Shown here piece by piece: positions 32,850 to 45,118 of a stretch of DNA of 64,000 nt. This stretch comes from Tetracentron sinense (taxonomy: Eukaryota; Streptophyta; Magnoliopsida; Trochodendrales; Trochodendraceae). The position numbers were made by a program, and so were the translations under genes. Below the pieces are notes generated by a model that ran no database searches, was not told where the DNA came from, and worked only from the letters and a program-made list of their open reading frames with translations. Within the stretch, counting starts at the first letter, position 1. Each line of letters starts with the position of its first letter. The stretch spans positions 6,683,072 to 6,747,071 of the forward strand of contig CM026566.1 in the NCBI GenBank assembly GCA_015143295.1, written 5' to 3'.

Positions 32850-33560
32850 CACTCACTCCCTATTTTGTGAATTCATGGGGCATTGACACCCTCAGAGGAT
32901 CACATGGACGAGATTTGTTATGGGCAAGTCATTCACTCCCTACATTGTGAATCTGAGATGCATTGATGCCCTCAGAGTATCACATGGATGAGATTCGTTA
33001 GGGGCAAGTCAATCACGCCCTACGTTGTGAATCCGAGATGCATTGATGCCCTCAGAGGATTACATGGATGCGATTCGTTATGGGCAAGTCACTCACTTCC
33101 AACGCTGTGAATCTGAGATGCATTAACACCCCCAGAGGATCACATAGATGAGATTCGTTATGGGCAAGTCAATCACACCCTTCGTCGTGAATCTGAGGTG
33201 CATTGATGCCCTCGGAGGATAACATGAATGAGACTCGATACAATCACTCTACCTCTTTGTGGTGAATTGAGGTGCATTAACACCCTCGGAGGATCACATG
33301 CATGAGACTTGATACGATCACTCACTCCTTTCATAGATCACGGGCATGAGACTTGATACGATCACTCACTCCCTTCGTTGTGAATTTGACGTGCATTGAC
33401 ACCCTTAGAGGATGACATGGATGAGACTCAATATGTTCACTCTAATCCTTCGTCATAATTTTGAGCTGCACAAACGCTGTCAGAAGATCATGAAAATGAG
33501 ATTTGGCATAGACAAACCTACCTCTTCGACGTAACTCCGAGCTAACTAGGCTCTCTATCC
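32850..33560. repeat. 80-bp tandem repeat array abutting an LTR end
   Basis: CACTCACTCCCTA starts near 32850 and recurs at exactly 80-bp steps (32851, 32931, 33011, 33091, 33171), then more diverged to about 33560. Each unit contains TGAATCTGAGATGCATTGA, CCTCAGAGGATCACATG and GAGATTCGTTATGGGCAAGT. It begins at the last base of the LTR. Non-coding; a satellite or minisatellite. Confidence 0.9.
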
Positions 33561-33818
33561 CATACTTGTGAGACTCGAGCTAAACAATGGTAGACTGGGG
33601 GTAAATTTGGATGTTATCCCTTGACGAAGGGACGAATCCGGACGTCAAGCCCTCTCCGTAGGCAAGTGAGCCGTAATGGTGCTCATGTCCTCTTATGAAG
33701 AGACCCGTATTTTAGTTCTCAATATTCATGTCATACGTGATATATGCAAAAACCTTTCATGTTAAATTAAGATGTTATATGTATGTAAAATAATAATAAT
33801 GGAAAAAAAAGGGTAAGA
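33561..33818. other. Unassigned sequence after tandem array
   Basis: A short stretch with no ORF. An inverted motif, GACGTCAAGCCC near CCTTGACGAAGGGACGAATCC, is the only structure noted. Possibly a remnant of an older LTR. Confidence 0.3.
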
Positions 33819-34211
33819 TGTAATCTCTTATCTCTTATTATTAAATAATTCCTTATTGTTACCTAAGCACAATCCTTTCATTTTTGGTAAGATCTTATTG
33901 AATAAGAAAAAGGCAACATGGGTCTTTAAAAGACCATTGTGGTGTTACACCTTAGACTACCTTCCTTTAGTAAGTGATCTATCTCTTGATTTTGCAAAAG
34001 CAACTTGAATAAGAAGTAGATGAGGCAAGTCAAGGACGTATAGTTCTTTCCAAATACATATATATTGTTTTTAAATTTTTTTTAAAAAAAAGGGTACTTA
34101 CGTGAGTTTCCATAGATGGGAAGGAGTGTAATTGTGAGAAATCCTTGACATCACTTATTATCATGATATCATCATGATGGAGTATGATTACCTTTTGGGA
34201 AAGTTAACGTA

Positions 34212-34363
34212 CCTAGGAAATGGATTTTAAAATCCAAGGCTGAACGGTCCATGCCCCCCTCTCAAATACCCACTAATTGTAGTGGGTATTTAAGAGGGGG
34301 GGGGGGGAGGGGGGGCATGGACCAATGAGGTCCAGCCTTGGATTTTAAAATTCATTTATCAGG
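34212..34363. mobile_element. 152-bp foldback/MITE-like element
   Basis: Ends are inverted repeats (CCTAGGAAATGGATTTT versus CCTGATAAATGAATTTT, then a shared AAAATCCAAGGCTG). It is flanked by TA on both sides (34210-34211, 34364-34365). The centre is a perfect hairpin (AAATACCCACTA/TAGTGGGTATTT) beside a G12-A-G7 run. A TA duplication fits a mariner-like MITE, but two bases are weak evidence. Confidence 0.65.
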
Positions 34364-34693
34364 TATGCTAATCACTACTCTTACCCTTTTTATGTAGCTT
34401 TTCACGTCTCTCTTCTCTCTCTTATATAATCTCAATAGAAGACCTATGTGAGTTACCCCAAAAGCCAAAGAGTTACGTCAGAAACAAACCAAGAAAAAAA
34501 AGGATATCTCTCTCTTATCTCTTTATCTTCTTTATCTTTACTATTATAATGCAAGAGGCAGCCTGATTTTTCTTAAATTCCCAAACTACCCTTATACCCT
34601 TGTATAAAACAAAACTTTGATTTAATTTTTACTTTAATTCCCAAACTACCCCTTGCTCATCTATCTATTTAAATAATAGAATCACAGCCAATC

Positions 34694-34722
34694 GCGATTG
34701 AACTCGGGGAGAGTTCAATCGC
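34694..34722. repeat. Perfect 12-bp-arm hairpin
   Basis: GCGATTGAACTC, loop GGGGA, GAGTTCAATCGC. The half site GCGATTGA also occurs in the palindrome array at 7930-8200. Confidence 0.85.
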
Positions 34723-37206
34723 ACCTGTGGGTTAACACGTGTCCCTTTTAATTCCTATTAACTGTGGTTAACACTTCTCCTCACTCTCACGTGCATCGCA
34801 CATGCCACCCGAAAGTATTTAATAATAATAGTTATTTTTTGGTGCATAGAGATACGTGAGACCTTTTTGAGTGGAAGAGGTCTTCACATAACTTGATCTC
34901 CTCTCCTCTCCTCTCCTCTAGTGACCGTACAACCCCTTTAAAGCTTGGCCATGATTTCTCAAAAAGAGAAAAAGAAGTTTACATGAGATCATCTCTTGGA
35001 AAAGGGGTTTTGAACATTCTCTCTCTGAGGTAAGATTATCAACCTTTGTATATAAATTTAATATTCTTTGAGAAAGGATATAATATAGGATTTTCTTTGA
35101 GAAAACTTAACCTTACGGCATGGTGGCCGTAGAACCCTCCTCACTCTCTTGGCTCTTGATTTTAGAAATCAAGATTTAACAAAAGGGGAAGAATTACCTC
35201 TTGTGTAGCCGTCTGCCTTGTCACTCTATGGGATCTTGATAAATCTTGGATCTTCTTTGATGTGAGTTCTCTTTCAAGAAGTCCTTCACCCCATTAGAGA
35301 TTAAAAGATTTAATCTTCGATTTTCTCTATTCTTGAATCTTGGTTTTATATTCTTGGATCTAAGAATTAAAGACTAGATCTTGATGAGTGATATCCTTTT
35401 TTCTCTTAGAGCTTATATCAAGTTTGCATCCTGGATCTCAGATCCTCTTAATGTGTTTCCCTCTTGCATCTTGGATCTTGGTGATTTGATTCTTGGATCT
35501 TGGTCATTAATCACTAGGACCTTGATTGGATCTTAGTTTGTGGAGAAACCATGGTGGCCGTGAAGATCATCCTTGGAGATTTTGAATCTCTAATCTTTTA
35601 TGCCTGTATTTTCTCTTGTGCTGGTCAAGCCGCATACCCAGTTGATTGGATCTCAGGTATTAGATCTTGAATCTCGTTTCTTGGATCATTGCGTGAGACG
35701 TCCCTTCTTGGATAAAGATTCGGAGGCATTCCCTTCTTGAAATCAAGATAGATTAAAGAAACTCTAAAGAAGCCTCGAATAAGAAAACAGACTTGAAGAT
35801 CTAGATCAAGCCTTATTCGCAAGCGTAAGATCGTAGGGAAGCAATCAAGTAAGGTAAATAACAATCCATAATTCTCAATTTCTTGAATGTTAATCTAAAG
35901 AAAGTGTTTAAAAGGATGAATCTAAGCAAGAACACGATTATAAATGATATTCATGAATTGTTATCATACTTTATGTATTATCCCTCAAGATTTGTTAAAT
36001 TAGGTTGTGAATAACCCTGAGAATTTATGATTTATACTCGAACAAGGGGATTGGGAATTTTCTATAGGATTATGAATGACATGTTGTGTTTAATTTTATA
36101 TTATTATACGTGATCTATTCTTGGGTAAAGAAACTTTTGATGAGAGTCTTGCTTGCCTAGGTCTACTAACATAGAGGAATGGGACACTATGATGAGATTT
36201 CCTATGGCCCTTGACTATTAGTCATAGGTGTAATTTAACCAAGGGTATATCACTGTGCGCTCATCATTGAAAAATATGCACATGTTTAAAAAGAGAATTA
36301 AGGCCACTAATAAGGACACATGTAAGCTAAAGGTAAAATAAGTAAGTAAGAAAAAGATACACGAAAGTCTTGATGCATGATGAGTTTTGCACAGACCGAC
36401 TACCATCAAAATAGCCCAAGGGCACAAGTAAGCCACCGTACCGGATAATGTATTAAGTAAGCTATCTATGCTGGATAATGTACGAAGAGTGGTACCTCAG
36501 TAAGTAAAGTATAGTAACTCTTTTTCATAATAGGTAAAGTGGTATTTTAATTTATTACCCGATGCATGTTGATGTGTTTTTCATAAAACAATAAAGTAAG
36601 AAAGTACTAAAAATAAGGAAAATAAGAAAAGAAAGAAAGTGAATGACATAATGTACGCACATGTTTTTCTGCACTCTGATTTATGTATGTGAACTGAAGT
36701 TGAACTATCAAATATATGTTGTTAATGTTCAAGATATTGTTTATTACGGTTTGTTATATATACGGAGTAACTTGTTACTTAGCCGATAATTTCATTATCG
36801 ACAAGTTTTGGATTCGACATTTGTGGGTCCAGACAATGGGAAGATTAAGAATACATAGAAGAACCAGCAGGTGACCATCCCAAAGAAGAACGGGATCTTG
36901 ATCGATGGCCCTACTGTTGAATTTGATTTACTAGTTATTTAAATTTCAGGAAGACTTTAATTGACTTTATGAAGAATTATGTTTAGTTTAGTTATATGGT
37001 TAAGGATCACGATAGATAATCAATTTTATTTATGTTCAGTTGATTACAAATTTTAATTGAAGTTTGTTTGAGGTATTAAATATTAATAAATTGAAGAAAT
37101 ATTCAGGTTCATATTTTAGTATACCTTAAATACTTCTAACAGGATGGTTTGATAAGTCAAGTGTCAAAATCTCACATTCTCCTAGGTAGGATTTTGGGGC
37201 ACGACA

Positions 37207-37423
37207 TCTTCACAAGCAAGTCAATACGGCAAAAAAACTCCCACCCTCATCAATCGAGGGCAAGATCGGCTTTGCATCTCATGACGTTGGCCAGCCAAAC
37301 TGGACACCAACCGAAGCACAAAGTGATCATTCAAACAATATGCATACAGCAGGAAAATCACCAGGACACCGTATCATCTTCTTGGAACCTTGGGTAGATC
37401 CCAAAGTCCCGAGAGGGGGCATT
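37207..37423 (+). mobile_element. 3' interior scrap of an LTR retrotransposon
   Basis: No coding frame. It ends in a purine-rich GAGAGGGGGCATT immediately before an LTR start, which is the expected polypurine tract. The left side is cut by the LTR end at 37206. Confidence 0.55.
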
Positions 37424-38023
37424 TGTAAGGGCACAAAACAGTACGTGAAAAATATGTGGCTATGACATTTCACCGACCTGGCCACTAGCACGTTTAGGAG
37501 ATTTATCACCCGAGCTTACATCTTTATTACGAGCTCGACTTGACCAACCCGACCCAATCTCAACCTAACAATCTCGACCTAACTAGCCCGACCCAAAATT
37601 GAAACTTGACTACAAACTCGACCTGACCTTCAGCTTGGGAGGTCCGAGGCGAGGTCCTCTTAATCTCCGGGCCGCCATGTGATAGACCGGATCATACCAA
37701 ATCCCGAAGATCTTGCGTAAGATCACGATTTTCTCCTACTAAATAGAAAACTTGCCCTATAATCTCGGCCATGTAGACAAACAGGCATGGAAAGACTCTA
37801 ATTATATTAAGGAATTCAAATGGAAGGATAACTGGCCAACCCTAATGGCCTCTCTATAAATAGAACAAGTTAGAGCAGAGAGAGGGATCCGATCTCCCTC
37901 CCCCGGACTCAACACTACTTGAAACCCCTACTCTCCTCTAAAGCAAAGAACTCGTTATTTTCACTTTCTAATCCTCTTCCATCCTTGAACCAGTACTAAC
38001 TTGACCATTGGAGCATCTTTACA
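37424..38023 (+). repeat. 600-bp LTR
   Basis: TGTAAGGGCA ... CATCTTTACA (TG...CA, with TGTAA/TTACA ends) after a polypurine tract. TATA box CTATAAATAGAAC at about 37854-37866, and a CTCTAATCCTC-type leader downstream. Family not assigned; probably Ty3/gypsy. Confidence 0.65.
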
Positions 38024-40309
38024 GGTCAGAGGACCATCATGCTTCGAAGAGAAATTGTTGTAGCCAACCAGGGTCAGACAAGTGTTTCTAAAGGTATCAA
38101 ATCACGTATTTTCCCCCCCACACCACCCTTATTAGGTGGTTGTGTTGGTGTTGGTCGAAACTCGTCTTCTCCTTCAGACCTACCACCCATTTCACCATCT
38201 TTGCTGCTTGAACTCGCTCTACCAACAATATTCAAACTCTTTCTTTTTTCAATTTTTCCCAAACAATGTCCCCACCACCAATCAATAAAATAATGGAACC
38301 TCAAAAAAGATAACGAGGTTTTGTGATGGCGACGAATTCAATCCCGTTATTCCGGCAAAGGATGGCATTGGTCTGACCGGCGTCATAGCAACAATAAGAG
38401 GTGATTTCAGCTGTTGGAAGGATTTCACATTTGACAGTTGAAGAACTAGAGAAAATGTATTAACTTGATATTTCCTATAGGAATTTAATGGAATTTGTTC
38501 TATTATTTGATTTTAAAATAAATGGGTAGTTGTGTTAATATAAGCTTGTTTGCCACAGGCAGCTGAGATTATGGAGGTAAGATCTACCTGAACTCTTCTG
38601 TAAAAAAAAAAAAAGACCTAATTACCTTCTTATTTTCCCACAAGGGTCCTATAAATTTATTTCTTCACATAGATCAACAACTCGTACAGAAGTCCATAAA
38701 CCTGATTTTTTACATTCGTACGTTTGGTATTTTGCAGAGATGAAAAACTACTACTTATTATCAGTTCAACAGCTTCACTAATCTTCCGTTTTGACAGTAT
38801 CAGTAACACTTCCAGTCATTGTGCAGGAACTAAAGGATCAGTTGAAGGAAATGAAGCAAGAACTTACTGAAAAGAATAAAAGATTATTGCCAATGAAGCC
38901 GTTCTTGAAGTACTTCTAAAATATTGTTCTATAAACGAGGAAACAACCAATAAGATGGTCTGCCATAGAAACATTCTAATTAAGATGATTAGGATTATCT
39001 AATTGGATTATTGACCAACAACATTAGGTGGGACCAATCAAATCGTGAATCCAACCACCTTCATGAATACTAGACAGTATTTACAGTATACAGGACCTTT
39101 CAATCATTAGCTGTAGACTTACAACCCAACAGACAAATTATTTATATGCCATCTCATATTTGGATAACTCTTTACAGGAGGAATTAAGGTTTAAGAGAAG
39201 TACTTAAATACGCGAACGCAAGTGAAGGAATTAACTACTAGCAAAAAGGGGGGAATACCTGCTCTTCCAAACAAGTTAGAAGTCCTCAAGCTCCTAAAAG
39301 GGCATATAGTTTAATAATTCTATCTAAGTTCTTCAATAGAAGTTGCTTGCAATCTACGCAGAGCAATTAAAGAGGGTTTTCTCTCAATTTTCACTTTTCT
39401 TCATATAGTGATGAAAAGACTTGTGTAAATTAATCTATTAATAGCAAAATTTTCATGTTGGCATTCTATATCTTTAAGAGACAACAACAATATAGGTGAC
39501 CAGTATCCATCTTTAATAGATCTCCTAGGTGGGAGAGGGACCAGTTAATGGTTGATCTCCACCCCATATCCATATATGTATTATATGCAATCTTTACCCT
39601 TTGTTCTCAAGAGTTCAGACTTCAGATAACCAATGTAGACAGAAGATGGAAAGAGTTCCTTGTATGGCTAGTAACTCTGCAACTTCAGCGACAACACTTC
39701 TAGGGAAATGGCCACATCTTGATCCTTAGATGTTCAACTGACGAATAATGTCGCTGCCCATCCAAATATCCAATCAAGAAATAAATCTAAAGCCTCTAAT
39801 TCATTTGAATCTTTAATATCAACAGATAGGACTATTATAGACCTTCAACTGATAAGCAAGATTACACTTAATGGATTACTACTCGCCTGGCAACCAAAAC
39901 CTTTCAGGTTCATCTTTCCTCTACTTGCACTCTTCAGCAAGGAACCAACCCCCTCAAAGATTGATAGTTTCATCAAACACTTATCGAGAGTTTAGTTCTG
40001 AAGATAGTGTATTCCTTGAAGAGACTTGAGTTTTGTAGACTTGAGTTCACAGATTTCTACCTAGATCTGACTCCATTCTATTCAAGGTCCAACTATTTTA
40101 AATTTCCTAGAGATGAAGTTTCTGTATAGCCTTTTTTTTCCTGTTTGCTACACTATATGGTTTGCCAACTAATTCTTAGGCTCTTATCATGATTGCCAGG
40201 TAATCCCTAAGGATGTGCATATTTGAACTTTTAAGCCTTATTATTTGTTTGTCTGGTACAATATCACTATAACTACTGAAATATTTTAAGTATAATGTCT
40301 CATAAGGTA
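38024..40309. other. Unassigned 2.3 kb with exon-like islands
   Basis: 38318-38437 encodes an open stretch RFCDGDEFNPVIPAKDGIGL followed by TGVIATIRGDFSCW, ending in TGA. 38561-38577 is an exon-like GCAGCTGAGATTATGGAG between AG and GTAAGA. 38827-38917 encodes ELKDQLKEMKQELTEKNKR after a GTGCAG acceptor-like site, a coiled-coil-like segment. Together these look like decayed exons of a plus-strand host-type gene that I cannot name. The remainder (38920-40300) shows nothing recognisable. Confidence 0.35.
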
Positions 40310-40690
40310 CAGGCAGAGATAAGGTCCAGAGGAATCTTGGCCTACAAGATCCAGAAAGGATGAATCTAGCACTGTTGGATAAACGGGATGATGCCTTCTT
40401 AAGGAGGAGGAATGGTCGGATAAATCATACTGGTTTGTTAAGGAGAATAATTCCCTGGTATGACCTAAGGACCCCTGAAAGGAAGATGCTCTGTAGGCAT
40501 GCAAAAGCATCTTGAAGAGCATGAAAGATATCAAAGGACTCCATTGCATAGTTGGTGGTGGTCAAAGCATAGACATTTGGGAAATGGGAATATAGCTGGA
40601 TACTAGGTATAAGAAACAGATAAAAACCCAAGCCATGTCAATTACAAAGGCTAAGCCCACACAAACAGTGGAGAAGTGATCTTATGAGAG
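40310..40690 (+). pseudogene. LINE fragment (outer element, 5' part)
   Basis: Plus-strand sequence in shifted frames gives LGLQDPERMNLALLDK and HCIVGGGQSIDIWE, matching the region between RT and the zf-RVT domain of plant L1-type LINEs. It is followed by a second, differently ordered LINE copy, after which homologous zf-RVT and RNase H sequence resumes at 42265. Many stops. Confidence 0.6.
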
Positions 40691-40699
40691 AATACCACC

Positions 40700-42257
40700 C
40701 AATCTTGATATGTTATCCTGCTGCTTAGGCTGTAAGTCAGGTTCTCTACCATCTACTTACCTTGATCTCCCCCCTAGGAGCCTCTTTTAAAGTCAAAGCA
40801 GTCTGGGATCCAGTCATTGAAAGGTTTAAGTCTAGATTAGCTGGTTGGAAATCTACCTACCTCTCCAGGGAGGCAAATTGACTATCATCAAGAGTAACCT
40901 TAGGAGCCTCCCGACTTATTTCATGACTGTTTTGTCCATCCCAAAATCCATAGTCATGACCCTAGACCGGTTACAAAGAAACTTCCTCTGGGATGTGAGT
41001 AGCAAAAAAAAGAAATACCACCTAGTAGACTGAAAGCAAATTTGTATTCCCTTCAGTAATGGCCAATGGGAGTCTCAACTTCATTCTGACTAGTCAAGTC
41101 AACAAAGCCCTCTTGGGCAAATGGGTTTGGAGGTTTGGTGTTGAGCGTGAGAATCTTTGGAGGAAGGTGATTCTCCCTAAATATGGAGAACTCTCTTGTT
41201 GGAAACCTAAGTGGGTGAAAGGGCCGCATGGAGTCGGCCTTTGGAAAGGAATCATGAATGGGGCTAACTTTCTCGATCCATTCATTAGGTTTTCGGTAGG
41301 TAATGGATCCAAAATCCTTTTCTGGAAAGATATTTGGTGTGGCCAAAAGGATGAATTTGGAAACATTTTCGTCTTTGCCCTAAACAAAGGTGCATTTGTG
41401 GCTAACTGCACTGAGAGGGTGGGGAGTGAGTTAGTTTGGTGCCCCCAATTGCAGCGGAACCTGAACAATTGGGAAATTGAAGACCTTCAAGGCCTTTTAT
41501 GTAGATTGAGTTCATACCCCCCGGGTCTCAGGGTAGAGATTGTAAGTTATGGTCTATGAGCAATAATGGCCGATTTTCATTGAGATCTCTTTTACAGTCC
41601 TTCGCTCATGTTTCTACGCATTATTTTCTACATATGGTCGTCTGGTACTCAGGTGTCCCGTCAAAGGTATCTTTCTTCCTTTGGTCTGCAGCTCCAAACA
41701 AGATTCTTACAACTGATCACCTAAAGATCAGAGGGTGGAGTATGGCCAACCGATGTTATCAATGCTTGTTTGAGAAAGAAACAGTGGATCATTTGACATT
41801 GCACTATATGGTTGTCTTTGGGATTTGGGGATTCTTCCTGTCAAGGTTAGGTGTGGAGTGGGTCTTCCCATCCTCCCTACTGAGCTTCTTATCGGGTTGA
41901 CAAATGTTGACTTTGGTGGGAGGCAATGAAGTAAGTTGGCCTATGCTACCTGGAGCTATCTTATGGGGTGTGTGGAAGGAACGGAATTGTCATTGTTCGA
42001 CAATTCTTCTTCGGTCATCCATTTTAACTTAGCTCGTATTCGGTGTATGATTGTGAAATGGTCCTCCATTACACTGTTGGGAGGGGAAGTGGGGATATTT
42101 TGTTGTGAGGAGATCCACCCTTCCTTCTCACTATTGTGTTTTGCTTTGTTTACTTTCTGCCTTTCCATCCTGTCTTTCCCCTTCAGTTTATCTCCCTATA
42201 AACTATTGCTTTTTCTTTGCTATTTGAATACAATTGATTCTTACCGATCAAAAAAAA
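40700..42257 (+). pseudogene. 5'-truncated L1-type LINE with A-rich tail
   Basis: Frames 40845-41033, 41059-41559 and 41556-41900 encode the end of RT (LGLPLGASFKVKAVWDPVIE; GGKLTIIKSNLRSLPTYF), the connecting region (NKALLGKWVWRFG; GPHGVGLWKGI; FWKDIWCG) and the zf-RVT domain (PSKVSFFLWSAAPNKILT; C-x2-C in CYQCLFEKETVDHL). The 3' end has CTTACCGATCAAAAAAAA at 42240-42257, the usual plant LINE terminus. 5' truncation, several frameshifts and stops show a dead copy. Confidence 0.8.
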
Positions 42258-42264
42258 CAGCAAT

Positions 42265-43510
42265 CGTAGGCAAAATTCTGGAATTCTCAATCACCCAAAG
42301 ACTCACTGAAGACAAAACGATGTGGCATTTCACACCAAAAAGAAAAAGGGGGAGACTTCACAGTTAAATCGGTTTACCATAGTGTATCCTATCTATCTTA
42401 GGCAAACTTTACAAAAGGAAAATTCATAGTGAAGATCGCAATGGTTGGGACTTTAATGCTAAAATATGGAAGAATATCAGGTTCAAAAAAGGCCCTCCAA
42501 ATAGAGTTACCTAGGCACGTGGTACGGGTGCCAAGTCTAGAGGTTTTTGGCATGGTAAGCTCTGAAAATCCCAATATAGCAACACAGATGTACAGATTTT
42601 TGAAATAATTATATGTACGTATAAATATATTGTAACTCAAAATTTAAAAAATAATAATAACAAGAATAGAGAGACGGAGGGACCACCTGTCCCCAATTTT
42701 GTTTTATAAAAATTATATATCATAGTTACATATTTAACCTCAGGTCCTCCAGATTGCAATTTTTAGTACATGAAAGAACAGATTACATCTTCGTTTCGTC
42801 CCGATCAAGGAAGGGGTGGAAACTCCATATCTTACACCCTGAAAGCCGTGATGCTGGAGGATATTGAAGGAAAGAAATGGGATGACATTTAAGAGATAGG
42901 TCTACAACCCCATTTGAGTAATAAAAGAGCCTCGATTATATTAATGAGTTTTATAATGATGCAGTAAACAAGATCAAGGAATGGATGAATGCCCCCAACT
43001 GGAGACATCCTTAGAGTCGGGTGTGCAAAGAGATAGAACTTCTACAACTGGATGGCAAAACCACCAGGACGGTGGATCTGTGTAGGTACAGATGGGAGCT
43101 CTAAGCAACCAGGTTGTGAAACTAGGTATGGAGAAGTCATTCATGACGAGGAAGACAACATTTTGGAAGCAGAAGCTAGGCACGTGAGAGGCAATTCAAG
43201 TAAGATGGTGGAGGCATCAGTTATCAAACAAGGAATTATGCAAGTTTTGATGAAGGGTACATGAAGACCAAGTCAGAATTGGATGCAAAGGTAATAATAG
43301 ATAGCATCAATGGAAAAGGAGACACTGACTGAGAAATAGCCGCTATTGTTGAAGATGTGAAACCCTTAGTAAGTCCTTTGAGCAGACAAAGTTCTGCAAT
43401 GTAAATAGGTATGATAATTATATAGCCCATAATCTTATGAGATATGCTGTAATTCATGGTATCCCCCCACATCTGGGGAAAGTAATTCCCTCATTGGTTG
43501 CTTGTAAACT
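42265..43510 (+). pseudogene. LINE fragment (outer element, 3' part) with RNase H
   Basis: 42280-42570 encodes QRLTEDKTMWHFTPKRK and further zf-RVT-like sequence. 43052-43264 and shifted frames to about 43502 encode an RVT_3 RNase H: RWICVGTDGSSKQPGCETRY (first catalytic Asp), ILEAEARHVRGNSS, then AKVIIDSINGK (later Asp) and NRYDNYIAHNLMRYAV. The order fits continuation of the LINE broken at 40690. Between 42570 and 42770 the sequence is unassigned. Confidence 0.65.
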
Positions 43511-44237
43511 CTAATATGACACAAGTTCAAAAAGAGAACAAAATGTATTGGTAAAAATATTAGTTTTCTGCGGTTGTTTATAGTAATTATTTTTTCTTTA
43601 CATAAATTAGACTGTCCCACCTCCTTGTCCATGAGATTAATCATTTTTTAATCCACTCAATAACAGGCCTGATCAAAAAATAATAAATCATCTTCAATAT
43701 TACTACAATACAATTGCTTGTGGGTAGCATTCGCTAACCTCCATCTGTAAATGCCTCCACACTTGCTTGCATCTTTCCCAGTTTGCCAGCATGCGAGTTA
43801 GAAATGCCTCCGCCCACGGTTCATTCTTCCCTCCCATGCTCAGATCATAAGGCACTGAGAAACTGTTCAAGCATTCGAAGAAAAGCCGGATTTAGTACAC
43901 CGTACATCTATGTAACATGCCGAATCGCCGAAGCATGAATTCTATGTAACATATAGTTAACAGGCATCTATCCCATATAATGTATGAAACTATGAATGCA
44001 TCCCATGTGAATTGTGATATGAAATATTTAATTAAATGTAATGTTTGTAATTATTGCCTTTGCAGGCATATACTATCATCATCGTCACACACACACATGC
44101 ACCCATCACAGAGTGTGCTCATGGTCGCCAAATCGGAGTTCAGGAAGTATTCCACTAGGAAAGATCAGCAAAATACGGACAATTCATTAAAAAACCTGAA
44201 ACAGGTCGAGAAAAAAGAAAAGTAAGAATACCAATTA

Positions 44238-44275
<38 letters not shown>

Positions 44276-44473
44276 AAAGTCACAAATTATTTGCTTGATT
44301 CGTGCTTTTCAAACAATCATGAATTATTCGCGACTTTTCAAAAATTCATGAATTATTTGCCTTTTTTTAACAAAAGAGCCGAATTTTAGTACTATGTGTT
44401 TATATGCGTGTGTGTACACAACAGTCTCAATCCGCATATACATAAAGCACACACAGAATGTCAGTGTGTGTAT
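43511..44473. other. No recognised gene; TA microsatellite
   Basis: AT-rich. A (TA)n run lies at about 44247-44271. Two copies of TCA(C/T)(A/G)AATTATT(T/C)GC(T/G/C) near 44280-44360. The frame 43980-44225 is not supported. Confidence 0.5.
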
Positions 44474-44735
44474 TGTAAATGTAGTATTTAATGTAGATTA
44501 GAAATTTTGGTTTATACAACTTATGTATAGCATAGAATGTAACTATTGATAATAACAAAATAAAAATAAAAAACGAGAAGGAAGATGTGTTATGTAAGCC
44601 ATGCGCATGTCCTCTCTCTCCCCTTTCTGCCACTCTCTCTCTCTATCGTCTTTCTCTTTATACTTCTTTTAATTCATCTTATTAAAACTTTCTTTCTCAA
44701 CCTATCATATTAAAAAAAATACCCAGATATGAACA
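44474..44735 (+). repeat. 5' LTR (partly degraded) of a copia element
   Basis: Shares GTAGATTAGAA(A/G)TTTTGGTTT, TATAATGTAA-type and AAGCCA(T/A)GCGCATG(T/C) blocks with 57687-57860, where a copia 3' end precedes it. It ends ...ATGAACA right before a tRNA-iMet primer site. The left boundary is approximate. Confidence 0.6.
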
Positions 44736-44747
44736 TGGTATCAGAGT
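44736..44747 (+). other. Primer-binding site, tRNA-iMet type (copia)
   Basis: TGGTATCAGAGT, one base from TGGTATCAGAGC, immediately after the LTR end CA. Confidence 0.8.
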
Positions 44748-45118
44748 CAGGAAATGATCGATTCATTCTATTTAAGGATCTGTTACTCTTTTCTTTTCTT
44801 TTACTCTTGGTAAAGAAAACCTAGATTTGTATGGATTTTGTGTAAAGGGATTCTTGTACTCATGTATTTACATGATGTTGGGTTTCCTGTACTCTTCTTT
44901 CTCCTCTTAATGAATTAAAAAGAAAAAGAAAAAGGAATAGTTTTGAATGTGTTGAAGGGTTGGTAGGAGAAAAGTGATGATGATGTACCATGTGAAGATC
45001 AAAGAGAGATCCCTAGTGTATATGATATAGGCTTCATGTGTGATGTGAAACCGTCTCCTATGTTTTGTAAGCGAAGATTTTTTTAGGATCTTCTTTATCT
45101 TTTATAAATAGTAGATCT

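Larger units (their letters stand above)
33819..37206 (+). repeat. Long LTR-type segment ending in the Tekay signature
   Basis: Ends at 37206 with GGATGGTTTG ... TCTCCTAGGTAGGATTTTGGGGCACGACA, the same terminal pattern as 32849. The leader region (34860-35860) is rich in GATCTTG repeats, typical of transcribed LTR leaders. The start is uncertain; a purine-rich run followed by TGTAATCTC near 33819 is the best candidate, giving an unusually long 3.4-kb LTR. The region holds a foldback element (34212-34363) and a 12-bp-arm hairpin (34694-34722). No coding frame is supported. Confidence 0.5.

Noticed and set aside
32850..33560. Possible CRISPR-like array
   Set aside because: The whole 80-bp unit repeats without unique spacers, and the DNA is plant nuclear; it is a tandem satellite.
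40286..40631. Minus-strand frames over the LINE
   Set aside because: They are antisense to plus-strand LINE coding sequence and match nothing.
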